A DNA stretch of 64,000 nt from Polyangiaceae bacterium (lineage in GTDB: Bacteria > Myxococcota_A > Polyangia > Polyangiales > Polyangiaceae): assembly GCA_947475525.1 (NCBI GenBank), contig CANJMI010000008.1:62001-126000 (forward strand), given 5' to 3'. The translations under genes were made by a program, and so were the position numbers. How positions within the stretch are numbered: the stretch's first letter is position 1; every line of letters begins with the position of its first letter. Shown one piece after another: positions 17,492-26,575 of the stretch. The notes under the pieces are model-generated. The model saw only the letters and a program-made list of their open reading frames with translations. It was not told the DNA's origin and did not search any database.

Positions 17492-19351
17492 ATGCGTTCT
17501 CTTTTGCCACTCGCCTGGGTCGGCTTCGTTATCGTGGCCTGCGAGGCGACCAGCCAACGTGCGGTCACCTTTTCTACCTCGGCAAGCAGCGGCAGCGGCA
17601 GCGGCGGCGGCAACGGCAGCGGCAGCGGCGGTACCGGGGGAGACACCGCGAGCACGGGCTCCGGGGGCGCAAGCAGCGCGGTCACGTCCGGCACGGGCGG
17701 CGGCTCACCTTCGAGTGCTACCAACGCGACGAGCGCAAGCAGCGGGATGCTCGTCTGCCCGCAAGGCGCGCTCGTATGCGACGGCAACACATCGAAAGTC
17801 TGCGATGGCAACGGCGGCTTCCTCTCGAGCACGGACTGCGGCGGACAGCAGTGCGCGCCAAACCTCGGCTGCGGCCTCTGCCAGCCCGGAATGGCGTCGT
17901 GCGTCAACGGCACTTCGGTGCTCTGCGCGGACGACGGAAAATCGCAAAAAGAAACGCCGTGCGATCCGCTCCAGGGCGCGTCTTGCGATTCGATGACGGG
18001 CCTCTGCGTGGGCGCGTGCACCCCAGAAAACATTGGCCAAAGCTACTTCGGCTGCGACTATTTCCCAACGCTCACCAACAACCAGCTCGTCTCGAAGATC
18101 TTCGACTTCGCCGTCGCCGTCTCGAACACGACCGCGTTCCCCGTGACGCTCACGGTGACGCGGGGGCCGACGACAGTGAACACCGCGACGCTCGCCGCGA
18201 ACAGCGTTCAGATCCTCACGCTGCCGTGGATTGATGCACTCGATCAACAGGTGACGCAGCGGGTGGTCGATGGCGCATACCGGCTGCGCTCGACTCGACC
18301 CGTCACCGTCTACCAATACAATCCGCTCCAGTACCTAAAGGGCGGGGCCTTCAGCTACACCAACGATGCCTCGCTCCTTCTTCCGGTTAACGTTTGGACG
18401 GGCAATTACCGCGTCGTCTCGCGCAACCACTGGGTGTTCGGCGGCTCCCACTACGGCGGTCTCTACGCCGTCACGGCCTCGCAAGACAAGACGACGGTGA
18501 ACGTGACGCCATCGCCCACGGGCGGCAAGGTGCTCCCCGGCGCAGGCATCGGGTCGAACGGAGTCGGCACCGTCACGCTCGACGCAGGCGACGTGTTGCA
18601 GGTTTTTACCGCGAGTGCCGGAGGTGCCCCCGATGTGTCGGATCTCACCGGGACGCTTATCGCCGCGGACAAACCCGTCCAAGTGATCGGCGGTCACCTT
18701 TGCACGAACATTCCTTACTCCGTAGTCGCCTGCGACCACATCGAAGAGTCGATCCCACCGCTCGAGACGCTCGCGACCGACTACATCGTCACAGCCCCGC
18801 TGATCACGCCGGCCAGCACGAAGGTTCGGATGGTGCGCATCGTCTCGACGGTCAACGCGACCACGCTCACGTACGATCCCCCGTACCCGGGGGCCCCGCC
18901 CCAGCTCGGTGTCGCGGGTAGCTACGCCGAAATCCCTGCGACCGACTCCGACTTCGGAATTCACGCGAGTCACCCGATCCTCGTGGCCGAGTATTTCACC
19001 GGGCAGCAACAGGGCGGAGGTTCCGGCGATCCCGCGATGGCGCTCGCGGTTGCAACGGCCCAATACCGAACCAGCTACCTCTTCCACGCACCGACGAACT
19101 ACCAAGCGAATTACGTCAACGTCGTGGCGCCGACGAAAGCCATCGTCACGCTCGACGGCGTCATGCTCGCGAACTTCAAGCCGATCGGCAACACGGGACA
19201 CGGCGTCGCCCGCATCCCGCTCAACAGCGCGGGTGACGGCAACCACACCATCAGCGCCACCTTGCCCTTCGGCATCAGCGTGTATGGGTACGGGCAGTAC
19301 ACGAGCTACTGGTATCCAGGTGGCCTCGACCTCACGCCGCTCGGGCTCTGA
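17492..19351 (+). CDS. IgGFc-binding-like surface lipoprotein, paralogue of the divergent gene
   Basis: 619 residues. The signal peptide has lipobox VIVAC (Cys17), then a very Gly/Ser-rich linker to about residue 85, two short Cys modules (VCPQGALVCDG, CGLCQPGMASCVNG) and a beta-rich C-terminal region. The latter contains SYFGCDYFPTL, RPVTVYQYNPLQY, ASLLLPVNVWTGNYRVVS, IEESIPPLETLATDYIV and HPILVAEYFTGQQ. It has the same domain order as the gene at 15611-17422 and is divergent from it across 69 bp. Related proteins occur as secreted or anchored surface proteins in Myxococcota. No enzymatic motif is visible. It precedes the Ser/Thr kinase gene by 72 bases. Confidence 0.75.
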   Translation: MRSLLPLAWVGFVIVACEATSQRAVTFSTSASSGSGSGGGNGSGSGGTGGDTASTGSGGASSAVTSGTGGGSPSSATNATSASSGMLVCPQGALVCDGNTSKVCDGNGGFLSSTDCGGQQCAPNLGCGLCQPGMASCVNGTSVLCADDGKSQKETPCDPLQGASCDSMTGLCVGACTPENIGQSYFGCDYFPTLTNNQLVSKIFDFAVAVSNTTAFPVTLTVTRGPTTVNTATLAANSVQILTLPWIDALDQQVTQRVVDGAYRLRSTRPVTVYQYNPLQYLKGGAFSYTNDASLLLPVNVWTGNYRVVSRNHWVFGGSHYGGLYAVTASQDKTTVNVTPSPTGGKVLPGAGIGSNGVGTVTLDAGDVLQVFTASAGGAPDVSDLTGTLIAADKPVQVIGGHLCTNIPYSVVACDHIEESIPPLETLATDYIVTAPLITPASTKVRMVRIVSTVNATTLTYDPPYPGAPPQLGVAGSYAEIPATDSDFGIHASHPILVAEYFTGQQQGGGSGDPAMALAVATAQYRTSYLFHAPTNYQANYVNVVAPTKAIVTLDGVMLANFKPIGNTGHGVARIPLNSAGDGNHTISATLPFGISVYGYGQYTSYWYPGGLDLTPLGL

Positions 19352-19423
19352 GCAATTCAACGGGCACCGCAACCCCTCGCGCTATGGTACGAGACCCACC
19401 GGTTTCTTGATCCCCATTGAGCG

Positions 19424-21310
19424 ATGAGCCCCTGTCCGAGCTGCGGTAAACCTCGAAACGCGAACGCACGTTTCTGCGCAACATGCGGCCTCGCGGTCGT
19501 ACCCGTTGGGTCCGCGGCTCCCACCGACGCGCTTCTCGACGCGTTGCGACCGACCGCTGAGAGCACTCCACTCGAGCACCCGGGCGGTCTCGCGCCAGGC
19601 ACGATCATCGACAACAAGTACGTTGTCTCGCGCGTGCTCGGCGAAGGGGGCATGGGCATCGTCTACTTGGCGCGTGACCGAAACATCGGTGTCGACGTCG
19701 TCTTGAAGGCCGTGCGCGCGGAGCTCGCCCATCGCGCCGATGTTCGCGAGCGCACACTGAGCGAAGGACAAGCGCTCGCGCGGATCGATCACCCGAACGT
19801 GGTGCGGTTCAACGCGGTGATCGTCGAGGGGCCAAGCCTCTGGCTCGTGATGCAATACATCGAAGGTGAGAGCCTCGAGGCGCGGCTCGAACGGCTGAAC
19901 CACGAGGGCCGACGTATGCCCCTCGCCGAGGCGCTCAGCATCTTCAAGCAGGTCGTCGAAGGGGTCGCGGCTGCGCATCGCGAGGGACTCATCCATCGTG
20001 ATTTAAAGCCGGGAAACGTCCTGCTTCGCGCAAAAGACGGCGTCGCGAAAGTCAGCGATTTTGGCATCGCAAAAACCCAAGGTGATGCACTCGAGGGCAA
20101 GGGCGTCACGCGAGGCATCATCGGCTCGCTCTATTACATGTCCCCCGAGCAAGTCCTGGGTCGGCGCGACCTCGACAAACGGGTCGACCTCTACGCACTC
20201 GGCATTTTGCTTTACGAGATGCTGATAGGTCGCGTGCCTTTCGACGCCGAGAGCGAGTTCGAGCTGATGCGGTTGCAGGCCGAAGCGCCGATGCCCCTCA
20301 TCGCGACCCAGCGCGCCGACATCCCGCCGACGCTCGACGCGCTCGTGGGAACGCTGACCGAAAAAGACCGCGACCGACGCTTTGGCTCATGCGAGGCGCT
20401 GCTCGCGGCACTCGCGACGTTCGAGAGCGCGACTCCCGCACCTGGAGCGGTCGCCGCCGGCCGCGGGCACACGGTGATGACGCCGGCCCCGCCTTTCGCC
20501 AGCGCTGCGCCGCACACCTTCAGGGCAGCCAACACCACGACCGGTGGCCAAGCCCTGTCGCATACTCCGCTGCCTTACCCCGAAGTGCACCCATTCGCGC
20601 ACGCGGAGCCCCCGCCACACGCGCGCGGCCCGAGCGAAGTTATTCCACCGACGCAAACGAGAAGCCGACGCGGGCTGGCTATCGGTCTCGGCAGCATGGC
20701 CGTTGCGGGTGCCGTTGGGTTTTTCGTCTTCAACTCGGACTTCGCCGAGCAGCCCTCGAGCGCATCGCCAAACGGCACGTCCCGTCCCGCGAGCTCCGCG
20801 TCCGCACAACCGAGCGCGGAGTCCACCGCACGCGCCGGCTCCGACGGCAACTCGACCGAGGCTTTGAAAAAGCTCGTCGGCGCTTGGCGAACCGTCGACA
20901 CGAAGCGCGATCTCGACGCCGTTCTCGTCGACGCGACCGTGGAGTTTCGGGTGGTCGACGCCGCTCAGTTCGAAGCCAACTCCTACCGCGCTGGCGACGT
21001 GCGATTCCGGCTCGCAGTCTCGCGCGACAACCCCGCGATGTTCGCCGTCATCGATCAACCGCGCGTGGTGCCGCCGACCGACTACACCATAGGAAACGAA
21101 GCGTGGCCGACGTGCGTCGCCACGATCGAAGCGGTCAACGGAGCCCCGTTGAAGGCTCGCGTTGCCGGCGAGACGCTTGAGGTCGAGTTCGCCAACTTCG
21201 TTCCAAAAATGAGCAATTTCACGCTGCAAGCGCGCCGCATCACGAGCTGCGTCGGCCTCGATGCGCTGCCGATCTCACGGCTCCCTGCGATCCGCCTGAT
21301 GCGCCGTTAG
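19424..21310 (+). CDS. Zinc-ribbon Ser/Thr protein kinase with single membrane span
   Basis: 628 residues. A zinc ribbon comes first (Cys4, Cys7, Cys18, Cys21), then a Hanks-type kinase domain at about 65-330. It has the Gly loop GEGGMG (73-78), Lys95, Glu114, the catalytic loop HRDLKPGN (Asp193, Lys195, Asn198) and DFG (Asp212). All catalytic residues are present, so it should be active. A low-complexity juxtamembrane region leads to one transmembrane helix at about 416-437 and an extracytoplasmic domain of about 190 residues that I do not recognise. The layout suggests sensing outside the cytoplasm with phosphorylation inside. It is near surface lipoproteins, but no substrate can be deduced. 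Confidence 0.88.
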   Translation: MSPCPSCGKPRNANARFCATCGLAVVPVGSAAPTDALLDALRPTAESTPLEHPGGLAPGTIIDNKYVVSRVLGEGGMGIVYLARDRNIGVDVVLKAVRAELAHRADVRERTLSEGQALARIDHPNVVRFNAVIVEGPSLWLVMQYIEGESLEARLERLNHEGRRMPLAEALSIFKQVVEGVAAAHREGLIHRDLKPGNVLLRAKDGVAKVSDFGIAKTQGDALEGKGVTRGIIGSLYYMSPEQVLGRRDLDKRVDLYALGILLYEMLIGRVPFDAESEFELMRLQAEAPMPLIATQRADIPPTLDALVGTLTEKDRDRRFGSCEALLAALATFESATPAPGAVAAGRGHTVMTPAPPFASAAPHTFRAANTTTGGQALSHTPLPYPEVHPFAHAEPPPHARGPSEVIPPTQTRSRRGLAIGLGSMAVAGAVGFFVFNSDFAEQPSSASPNGTSRPASSASAQPSAESTARAGSDGNSTEALKKLVGAWRTVDTKRDLDAVLVDATVEFRVVDAAQFEANSYRAGDVRFRLAVSRDNPAMFAVIDQPRVVPPTDYTIGNEAWPTCVATIEAVNGAPLKARVAGETLEVEFANFVPKMSNFTLQARRITSCVGLDALPISRLPAIRLMRR

Positions 21311-21338
21311 CAGGCGACGCGCCGACGAGCCGCGCGCT

Positions 21339-22346
21339 TCAGACGCCGCCGACGGCCGGCACTGCCGCAGGCTTCGACGCGTTGACGACCGGACAACGAA
21401 CCGTGAACGCGAGGTCCTTCGGCTCCGCCGTACCGCCGCCGGAAACCAGGCGCCCAAGAATTTCCTCGGCGGCATTCTGCACGCCAACGACTCCGCCCTG
21501 CGGCACAGCGAGGCTCGGCGCGTGCTCGTAACTCGGCTCCACTTTCACGGCGCCCGCTGACACCGCGGCATTCGCGAAACCAATCATGACCTTTACCCGC
21601 AGCATCGCGCTCTGGCCTTCCTGAACGCCGAACGCCCACGGCCGACGCGCGAATGCGCCGCAAAACGCACTGGTTCCGAACGCGCCGTCCTTGCCGTAGT
21701 TCGCATCGGCCCAGGCTCTCGTGTCCACGCGGTAGCTGTCGGAGGCCGACTTTCCGTACACGACACACTCCCCCGTCGTCACGTCGACGACGGAGCCGCT
21801 CGCACACGATTTGATCTTCACGCAGCTCGCCCCGTCGAACTTTTCATCCGGCGCGCAGCTTTGGGCAAGCGGCACACATGCAGCCAACGCCCCCTCGGTC
21901 ACGAGCGTCTGCCCAGCGGGACAACCGATCGTCTCGCCTTGGTGCAGCTCGACACCGATGGCATTCGCGACCGCCGCAACGTCCTTGCAGTCACCGGTGC
22001 CTTGGTCGAGCTTTTGACCGGCCACGCACACCTTCGCGGTGCACCCTGTCGCATTCCATCCGCTGCCTTTGCCGCAAAATCGATCGGCCTGCGGCTGCGT
22101 CAGACACTGTCCTTGGACGGTGAACAGGCCCGCGCGGCACGCACACGCATTCGTGGCGAGATCGAATTCGGCGCCCTCGGCGCACGTGCTCAAAGGACAC
22201 GTGCACTTACCGTTCACGCAGGTCTTGATGAGACAGACCCCTGGCAGACAACCGATAAGCAACGACGCGATGGGCAATGCGCCGACGAGCGATGCGCCGA
22301 CGAGCAATGCGCCGACGAGCACACGGGGAGGCATCTTGGTCTTCAC
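21339..22346 (-). CDS. Cysteine-rich predicted lipoprotein
   Basis: About 335 residues. I prefer GTG 22346 (VKTKMPPR), as a -10-like box lies seven bases upstream and the Lys residues form a normal signal-peptide start; ATG 22334 is the alternative. The hydrophobic core is encoded by 15-bp repeats (LVGA-type units) and ends in LIGC. The first half of the mature protein is Cys-rich (VCLIKTCVNGKCTCPLSTC and three or four further pairs). The second half is a Cys-poor beta-type domain with GAFARRPWAFGVQEGQSAMLRV. I do not recognise the family. It converges on the kinase gene with 28 bases between. Confidence 0.65.
   Translation of the reverse strand: MKTKMPPRVLVGALLVGASLVGALPIASLLIGCLPGVCLIKTCVNGKCTCPLSTCAEGAEFDLATNACACRAGLFTVQGQCLTQPQADRFCGKGSGWNATGCTAKVCVAGQKLDQGTGDCKDVAAVANAIGVELHQGETIGCPAGQTLVTEGALAACVPLAQSCAPDEKFDGASCVKIKSCASGSVVDVTTGECVVYGKSASDSYRVDTRAWADANYGKDGAFGTSAFCGAFARRPWAFGVQEGQSAMLRVKVMIGFANAAVSAGAVKVEPSYEHAPSLAVPQGGVVGVQNAAEEILGRLVSGGGTAEPKDLAFTVRCPVVNASKPAAVPAVGGV
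22277..22321. repeat. 15-bp tandem repeat encoding a signal-peptide core
   Basis: Three nearly identical 15-bp units (atgcgccgacgagca or -g). Read on the minus strand they encode the repeating hydrophobic Leu-Val-Gly-Ala-Leu/Ser core of the lipoprotein signal peptide, so copy-number change would lengthen or shorten the signal sequence. Confidence 0.85.
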
Positions 22347-22353
22347 GGCATGC

Positions 22354-22383
22354 AACGTAGCGCGAGGCGCTCCGCTTCTGCAA
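22354..22383 (-). promoter_or_regulatory. Candidate promoter of the Cys-rich lipoprotein gene
   Basis: On the minus strand, TTGCAG (22383-22378), an 18-bp spacer, then TACGTT (22359-22354), ending seven bases before the GTG at 22346. It supports the GTG start and a near-leaderless transcript. Confidence 0.35.
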
Positions 22384-22409
22384 CGAAGAGGCATCTGCCC
22401 GAACGTGCG

Positions 22410-25190
22410 TCAGAGCTCCAGAGCGAACGAGCGCGCGCCTTCGAGGACCCGCACTCTTTCACGCTGACTTGCAAGCTGCTCTTCGGTGTCTTTCACGACC
22501 TCGGGCGGCGCGCGGTCGGCGAAGCCTTTGGCCCCGAGCTTCTTCTCGAGCACGTCGATGTCCTTCTGTGCCTTCTTGATTTCGCGGTCGATACGCGACT
22601 TTTCGCCGGCTTGCTCGACGATCCCCTTCAAGAGGATCCGCACCTCAACACCAGCCGCGTGACCGATGGCGGCGCCTTCAGGTCGCGCCCCACCCGGCTC
22701 CGCGATGACGAGGGAAGACGTCTTCAGCAGCGTTTGGATCGACAGTCGCTCCTCGTCGAGCATGGCACGCAGCGCCGCGTCCGCGACGTGGAGCTGCACG
22801 GGCACCTGCGCGCCGGGATGAACTTCGCGTTCGCTACGGATCGCTCGCGCGGCCCCAATCACCGCTTGAACGATGCCGATGTCGCGGACCGCATCCGCGT
22901 CCGCACGCCCTACACCCGCGACCGGCAACTGCGCCAAGGCGATCGACACCGGACTTCCAACTGGCTTGGGCAAGCGCTGCCACAGCTCCTCGGTAATGAA
23001 CGGGATGAACGGGTGCATCGCACGGAGCATCACCTCGAGCGCATACGCGAGCACGTCTCGAGTCTCCACCTTCGCAGCTTCGTCGTCCGACGCGAAGATC
23101 GGCTTCGAGAGCTCGAGGTACCAGTCGCAAAGTTCACCCCAAAAGAAATGGTAGAGGCGTCCCGTCGCATCATCGAACCGAAAGCCGTCGATGCCCTTTT
23201 TCGACTCGGCGCATGCGTCATCGAGGCGCGCGAGGAGCCATCGGTTGATGCGAAGCGACGCCGGTGGGGCCGACTCGCCAACGGTCGCACCTTCGACGTA
23301 GCCGAGCGCAAATCGCGTCGCGTTCCAGATCTTGTTGCAGAAGTGGCGGTTGCCCTCGATCTTCTTCGGTGACAGCGGGATGCGCTTGCTGTGCGGCGAA
23401 TAGCTGCAAAGCGTCCAGCGAAGCGCGTCGGTCCCGTAAGCCTCGAAGCTTGCCCCCATCGACGCGGTCGAGGGGTAGGCCTTCTTGAACTTCTTCATCG
23501 CCTCCTCGAGCGGCGCGCCAGGGAGGGCCTTCTGAACGACGTTCTCGAACTCCGAGCCGTAGATGAGGTCGAGGGGATCGATGACGTTCCCGACCACTTT
23601 GCTCATCTTCTTGCCGGTCTCGTCGACGACGAGCGAGTGGAGCAGGATCCGCTTGAACGGCGGCTCACCCATGAAGTGGATGCCCATCATCATCATGCGG
23701 GCGACCCAGAAGAACAGGATGTCGTAGCCCGTCTCGAGGTCACTCGCGGGATAGAAGCGCCGCAACTGCGCGGTGTCCTCGGGCCAGCCTTGTGTCGCGA
23801 ACGGCCAAAGCGCGCTCGAGAACCAGGTGTCGAGCACGTCCTCGTCTTGTTTGACCGAAGAGGAACCGCAGCTTGTGCATGCAGCGAGGGCCTCGGCATT
23901 GACGACGGTGATGTGACCGCAAGCGTCGCAAAACCACGCGGGGATACGGTGGCCCCACCAGAGCTGGCGCGAGATGCACCAGTCGAGGATGTTCGTCATC
24001 CAATGCTCGTAGGTCTTCGTCCACTCCTCCGGGAGGATCACGGTTTTGCCGGTGCGAACGGCCTCGAGGGCAGGCTTGGCGAGCGGCTCGGTCTTCACGA
24101 ACCATTGGGTCGAGAGCATCGGCTCGACCACCGTCCCCGTGCGCTGACTGCGCGGGATCATCAGGCGGTGGTTCTTGCTCCCGCGAGCGAGGCCTTTCTC
24201 GTCGAGCGCCCGCTTGATGGCCTTGCGCGCCTCGAAGCGCTCGAGGCCGGCGAACGCGCCGCCGGACGCATTGACGCGACCGGCCGTGTCGAAGATCTCG
24301 ACAAGCTCCAGGTTGTGGCGCTTGCCGGTCTCGAAGTCGTTAAAATCGTGGGCGGGCGTGACCTTCACAGCTCCGGTGCCGAACTTCGGATCGACGAGGA
24401 TCGCGTCGCAGACGATCGGAATCTTCCGGTCGAGGAAGGGGTGCAGAACATGTTTTCCGTGAAGCTCCGTATAGCGGGGGTCCTCCGGATGAATCGCGAC
24501 AGCCGTGTCACCGAGCATCGTCTCGGGACGCGTCGTCGCGACCACGATCTCGCCGCCGCCTTCGACGGGATAAGCGAACTCGAACATCTCCCCGTTCTCT
24601 TCTTCGCTCTCAACCTCGAGGTTCGAGAGAACGGTCTGCGCGGCGCAATCCCAATAAATGAGGCGTTTTGCTCGATAAATGAGCCCTTCGTGAAACAGAC
24701 GCACGAAGGCTTCGCGCACGGCGACTGAGTAGCCAGCGTCCATCGTGAAGACCGAGCGTTCCCAGTCCGCCGAGAGCCCGAGCACCTGCTGCTGCTGTAC
24801 GATTCGGCTGCCGCACTCGGCTTTCCACTGCCAAACGCGCTCGATGAACTTGTCGCGGCCGAGCTCATGGCGGCTGATGTTGTCGCGCTTGAGCTGGCGC
24901 TCGACGACGACCTGCGTCGCGATCCCCGCGTGGTCGGTGCCGGGCTGGTAGAGCGTATTGAAGCCGAGCATGCGATGCGAACGCGCGAGCACGTCTTCCA
25001 GCGTGCACATCATCGCGTGCCCCATGTGGAGCGAGCCGGTCACATTCGGCAGGGGCATCGGCAGCACGTAGCGAGGCCGCGCGTCATCCGGCGCGTCGCT
25101 CGCAGCGAAGACGCCGTTCTTCTGCCAGTGCTCGTACCACCGCTGCTCGATTTCCTTGGGTTCGAATCCCTTCGAAAGCTCGTCCACCAT
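22410..25190 (-). CDS. valS: Valyl-tRNA synthetase
   Basis: Charges tRNA-Val with valine. The 926 residues match bacterial class I ValRS. Visible are the opening KGFEPKEIEQRWYEHW, the HIGH-type motif PNVTGSLHMGHA, the CP1 editing domain (TTRPETMLGDTAVAIHP), the KMSKS motif GKKMSKVVGN, the anticodon-binding region with RWTLCSYSPHSKRI, and a C-terminal coiled coil (EKSRIDREIKKAQKDIDVLEKKLG). The start ATG 25190 is the conserved N-terminus. Its 69-bp upstream gap holds a 22-bp tandem repeat. The response-regulator gene upstream lies on the same strand. Confidence 0.97.
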   Translation of the reverse strand: MVDELSKGFEPKEIEQRWYEHWQKNGVFAASDAPDDARPRYVLPMPLPNVTGSLHMGHAMMCTLEDVLARSHRMLGFNTLYQPGTDHAGIATQVVVERQLKRDNISRHELGRDKFIERVWQWKAECGSRIVQQQQVLGLSADWERSVFTMDAGYSVAVREAFVRLFHEGLIYRAKRLIYWDCAAQTVLSNLEVESEEENGEMFEFAYPVEGGGEIVVATTRPETMLGDTAVAIHPEDPRYTELHGKHVLHPFLDRKIPIVCDAILVDPKFGTGAVKVTPAHDFNDFETGKRHNLELVEIFDTAGRVNASGGAFAGLERFEARKAIKRALDEKGLARGSKNHRLMIPRSQRTGTVVEPMLSTQWFVKTEPLAKPALEAVRTGKTVILPEEWTKTYEHWMTNILDWCISRQLWWGHRIPAWFCDACGHITVVNAEALAACTSCGSSSVKQDEDVLDTWFSSALWPFATQGWPEDTAQLRRFYPASDLETGYDILFFWVARMMMMGIHFMGEPPFKRILLHSLVVDETGKKMSKVVGNVIDPLDLIYGSEFENVVQKALPGAPLEEAMKKFKKAYPSTASMGASFEAYGTDALRWTLCSYSPHSKRIPLSPKKIEGNRHFCNKIWNATRFALGYVEGATVGESAPPASLRINRWLLARLDDACAESKKGIDGFRFDDATGRLYHFFWGELCDWYLELSKPIFASDDEAAKVETRDVLAYALEVMLRAMHPFIPFITEELWQRLPKPVGSPVSIALAQLPVAGVGRADADAVRDIGIVQAVIGAARAIRSEREVHPGAQVPVQLHVADAALRAMLDEERLSIQTLLKTSSLVIAEPGGARPEGAAIGHAAGVEVRILLKGIVEQAGEKSRIDREIKKAQKDIDVLEKKLGAKGFADRAPPEVVKDTEEQLASQRERVRVLEGARSFALEL

Positions 25191-25198
25191 TCGCTTCG

Positions 25199-25242
25199 CT
25201 GCTCTGTAATGTTCTGAAGGCTGCTCGGTAATGTGCTGAAGA
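25199..25242. repeat. Imperfect 22-bp tandem repeat just upstream of valS
   Basis: Two adjoining 22-bp units (25199-25220, 25221-25242) match at 19 of 22 positions. They fill most of the 69-bp gap between the response-regulator gene and valS, ending eight bases before the valS start, so they would lie in the valS leader. It does not look like a T-box (no long structured leader). It may be a protein-binding site or a duplication. Confidence 0.8.
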
Positions 25243-25259
25243 AAGGTGAACTCGCGCCG

Positions 25260-26477
25260 TCAGCCTTGCGTCAGGCGCCGCAGCTCTTCCTTGATGATCG
25301 TCTCGGCGAGGGTCGGCACGACCTCCCACACCACCCGTTCGATGACTTCGCGGGACAACGCGATCACGGCACGCGTTTGCGCATCCGTGAGCCCAAGTCC
25401 TTCGAGTCCTGCCTCGAACGCAACCTCATGCGGAGCAGGCGTCTCGTCTACCGCTTCCGCTTCGTCGGGCACCGCCGCGGCGAAGTCCCGATAGGCCGCC
25501 GGGACTTCCCAGCTCGCCGTGACAGGGCGCGAGGACTCGTGATGGACGTCAGCCGAGGCGTACACTTCAGCCGGGGCGTGCACTTCAGCCGACGCGTCGA
25601 CTTCGGCCGTCGGCACCTGTTCACCTGTAGAGGGCCCGTCAACCGTGGGAGCTTGAGCCGGCAACTTCGCCTCGAAGTCCGCCTCACGCGCCGCGATGTC
25701 ACCGACAGCCTGTTTGGTCGCGCGCATCGCGGCGACCTCGGCTGGCAACTCCCAGGATGCCGTCACACTCCGCGCACGGGGTTGTGACCCCGCTGCCGCT
25801 GAAGGCCCAGGCGCAGCAAGTGGCTCGATGAACACCGGGGGCTCGGGCAGCGGCTCGTCGAAAGCATCGACACCGCTCGCGTCCACATCGCTCGCGTCCA
25901 CATCGCTCACATCGACGTCGATATCGACGGTCTCGCTCGGGTCCTCGACCAACGGCGGCAGTCCAAGTTGGGTGCGCGGAAAAGCCCTCGGAGGAGGCAC
26001 GCTCCGGCGCACGACGGGAACGGGCGGGACAATGGGTTCACCGAAGCTCATCGTCTTCGAGAGATCGACCGGGGTCCCGAGGTCGGTCGGCGCTTGGTGA
26101 GATTTCACTCCGCCTGCGAGTACCGCCTTCACCTTGTCGTAGAGTCCTTGCGTGTCGAACGGCTTGTCAACGTAACCGTCCACGAGCACGCCGCGCACAG
26201 GATCGAAGGGGTGAAACTTCGACGTCAAGAGGACCACCGGAATGGCCGACGCCCCCCCACGAACCGCAGAGCCCTTGATCGCGGCGCACAGATCGTAGCC
26301 GGTCGTCGGAGGCAGAGACGCGTCGACGAGTACGAGGGCTGGCCGCAGCGTCGCGACCTTGTCGAGCGCCACCGCCGCGTTGTCGCATACGACGAGAGCG
26401 ATGTCGGTACCGTCGAAGGCGATCTCGAGGCAGGTTCGCATCGTCGCGCTGTCGTCGACGGCGAGTATCGTCAGCAT
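25260..26477 (-). CDS. Receiver-domain response regulator with long linker
   Basis: 405 residues. The N-terminal receiver domain is complete: Asp8-Asp9, phospho-acceptor Asp52 (ALVLVDASLPP), Thr85 and Lys105 (VDKPFD). A low-complexity acidic linker with short in-frame repeats follows, then a conserved-looking C-terminal helix, SREVIERVVWEVVPTLAETIIKEELRRL. That ending recurs in many myxobacterial receiver proteins, some linked to polarity and motility, but here that is recall only. There is no DNA-binding domain, so output is probably by protein interaction. It is upstream of valS by 69 bases on the same strand. No partner kinase is seen nearby. Confidence 0.75.
   Translation of the reverse strand: MLTILAVDDSATMRTCLEIAFDGTDIALVVCDNAAVALDKVATLRPALVLVDASLPPTTGYDLCAAIKGSAVRGGASAIPVVLLTSKFHPFDPVRGVLVDGYVDKPFDTQGLYDKVKAVLAGGVKSHQAPTDLGTPVDLSKTMSFGEPIVPPVPVVRRSVPPPRAFPRTQLGLPPLVEDPSETVDIDVDVSDVDASDVDASGVDAFDEPLPEPPVFIEPLAAPGPSAAAGSQPRARSVTASWELPAEVAAMRATKQAVGDIAAREADFEAKLPAQAPTVDGPSTGEQVPTAEVDASAEVHAPAEVYASADVHHESSRPVTASWEVPAAYRDFAAAVPDEAEAVDETPAPHEVAFEAGLEGLGLTDAQTRAVIALSREVIERVVWEVVPTLAETIIKEELRRLTQG
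25555..25608. repeat. 18-bp tandem repeat in the response-regulator linker
   Basis: Three 18-bp units (25555-25572, 25573-25590, 25591-25608) with a shared acttcagcc-type core. On the minus strand they encode a six-residue unit of the type Ala-Glu-Val-(Asp/His/Tyr)-Ala-(Ser/Pro) in the linker. Confidence 0.75.
25871..25915. repeat. 15-bp tandem repeat in the response-regulator linker
   Basis: Three 15-bp units related to catcgctcgcgtcca; the first two are nearly identical. On the minus strand they encode Val-Asp-Ala-Ser-Asp-type acidic repeats. Confidence 0.7.
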
Positions 26478-26483
26478 GCGGCG

Positions 26484-26489
26484 CTTATA
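26484..26489 (-). promoter_or_regulatory. Candidate -10 box of the response-regulator gene
   Basis: On the minus strand, TATAAG (five of six matches to TATAAT) ends six bases before the ATG at 26477. A weak CTGTCT lies 18 bases further up. It fits the near-leaderless pattern. Confidence 0.35.
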
Positions 26490-26575
26490 CCGCCGGCCCG
26501 CGCCGAAAGACAGGCGAACCGTGCTCCGAAGGGTTCCCCGAAGCGCACGCCGCTGAGGTGGTCACGCGGGCGTCT

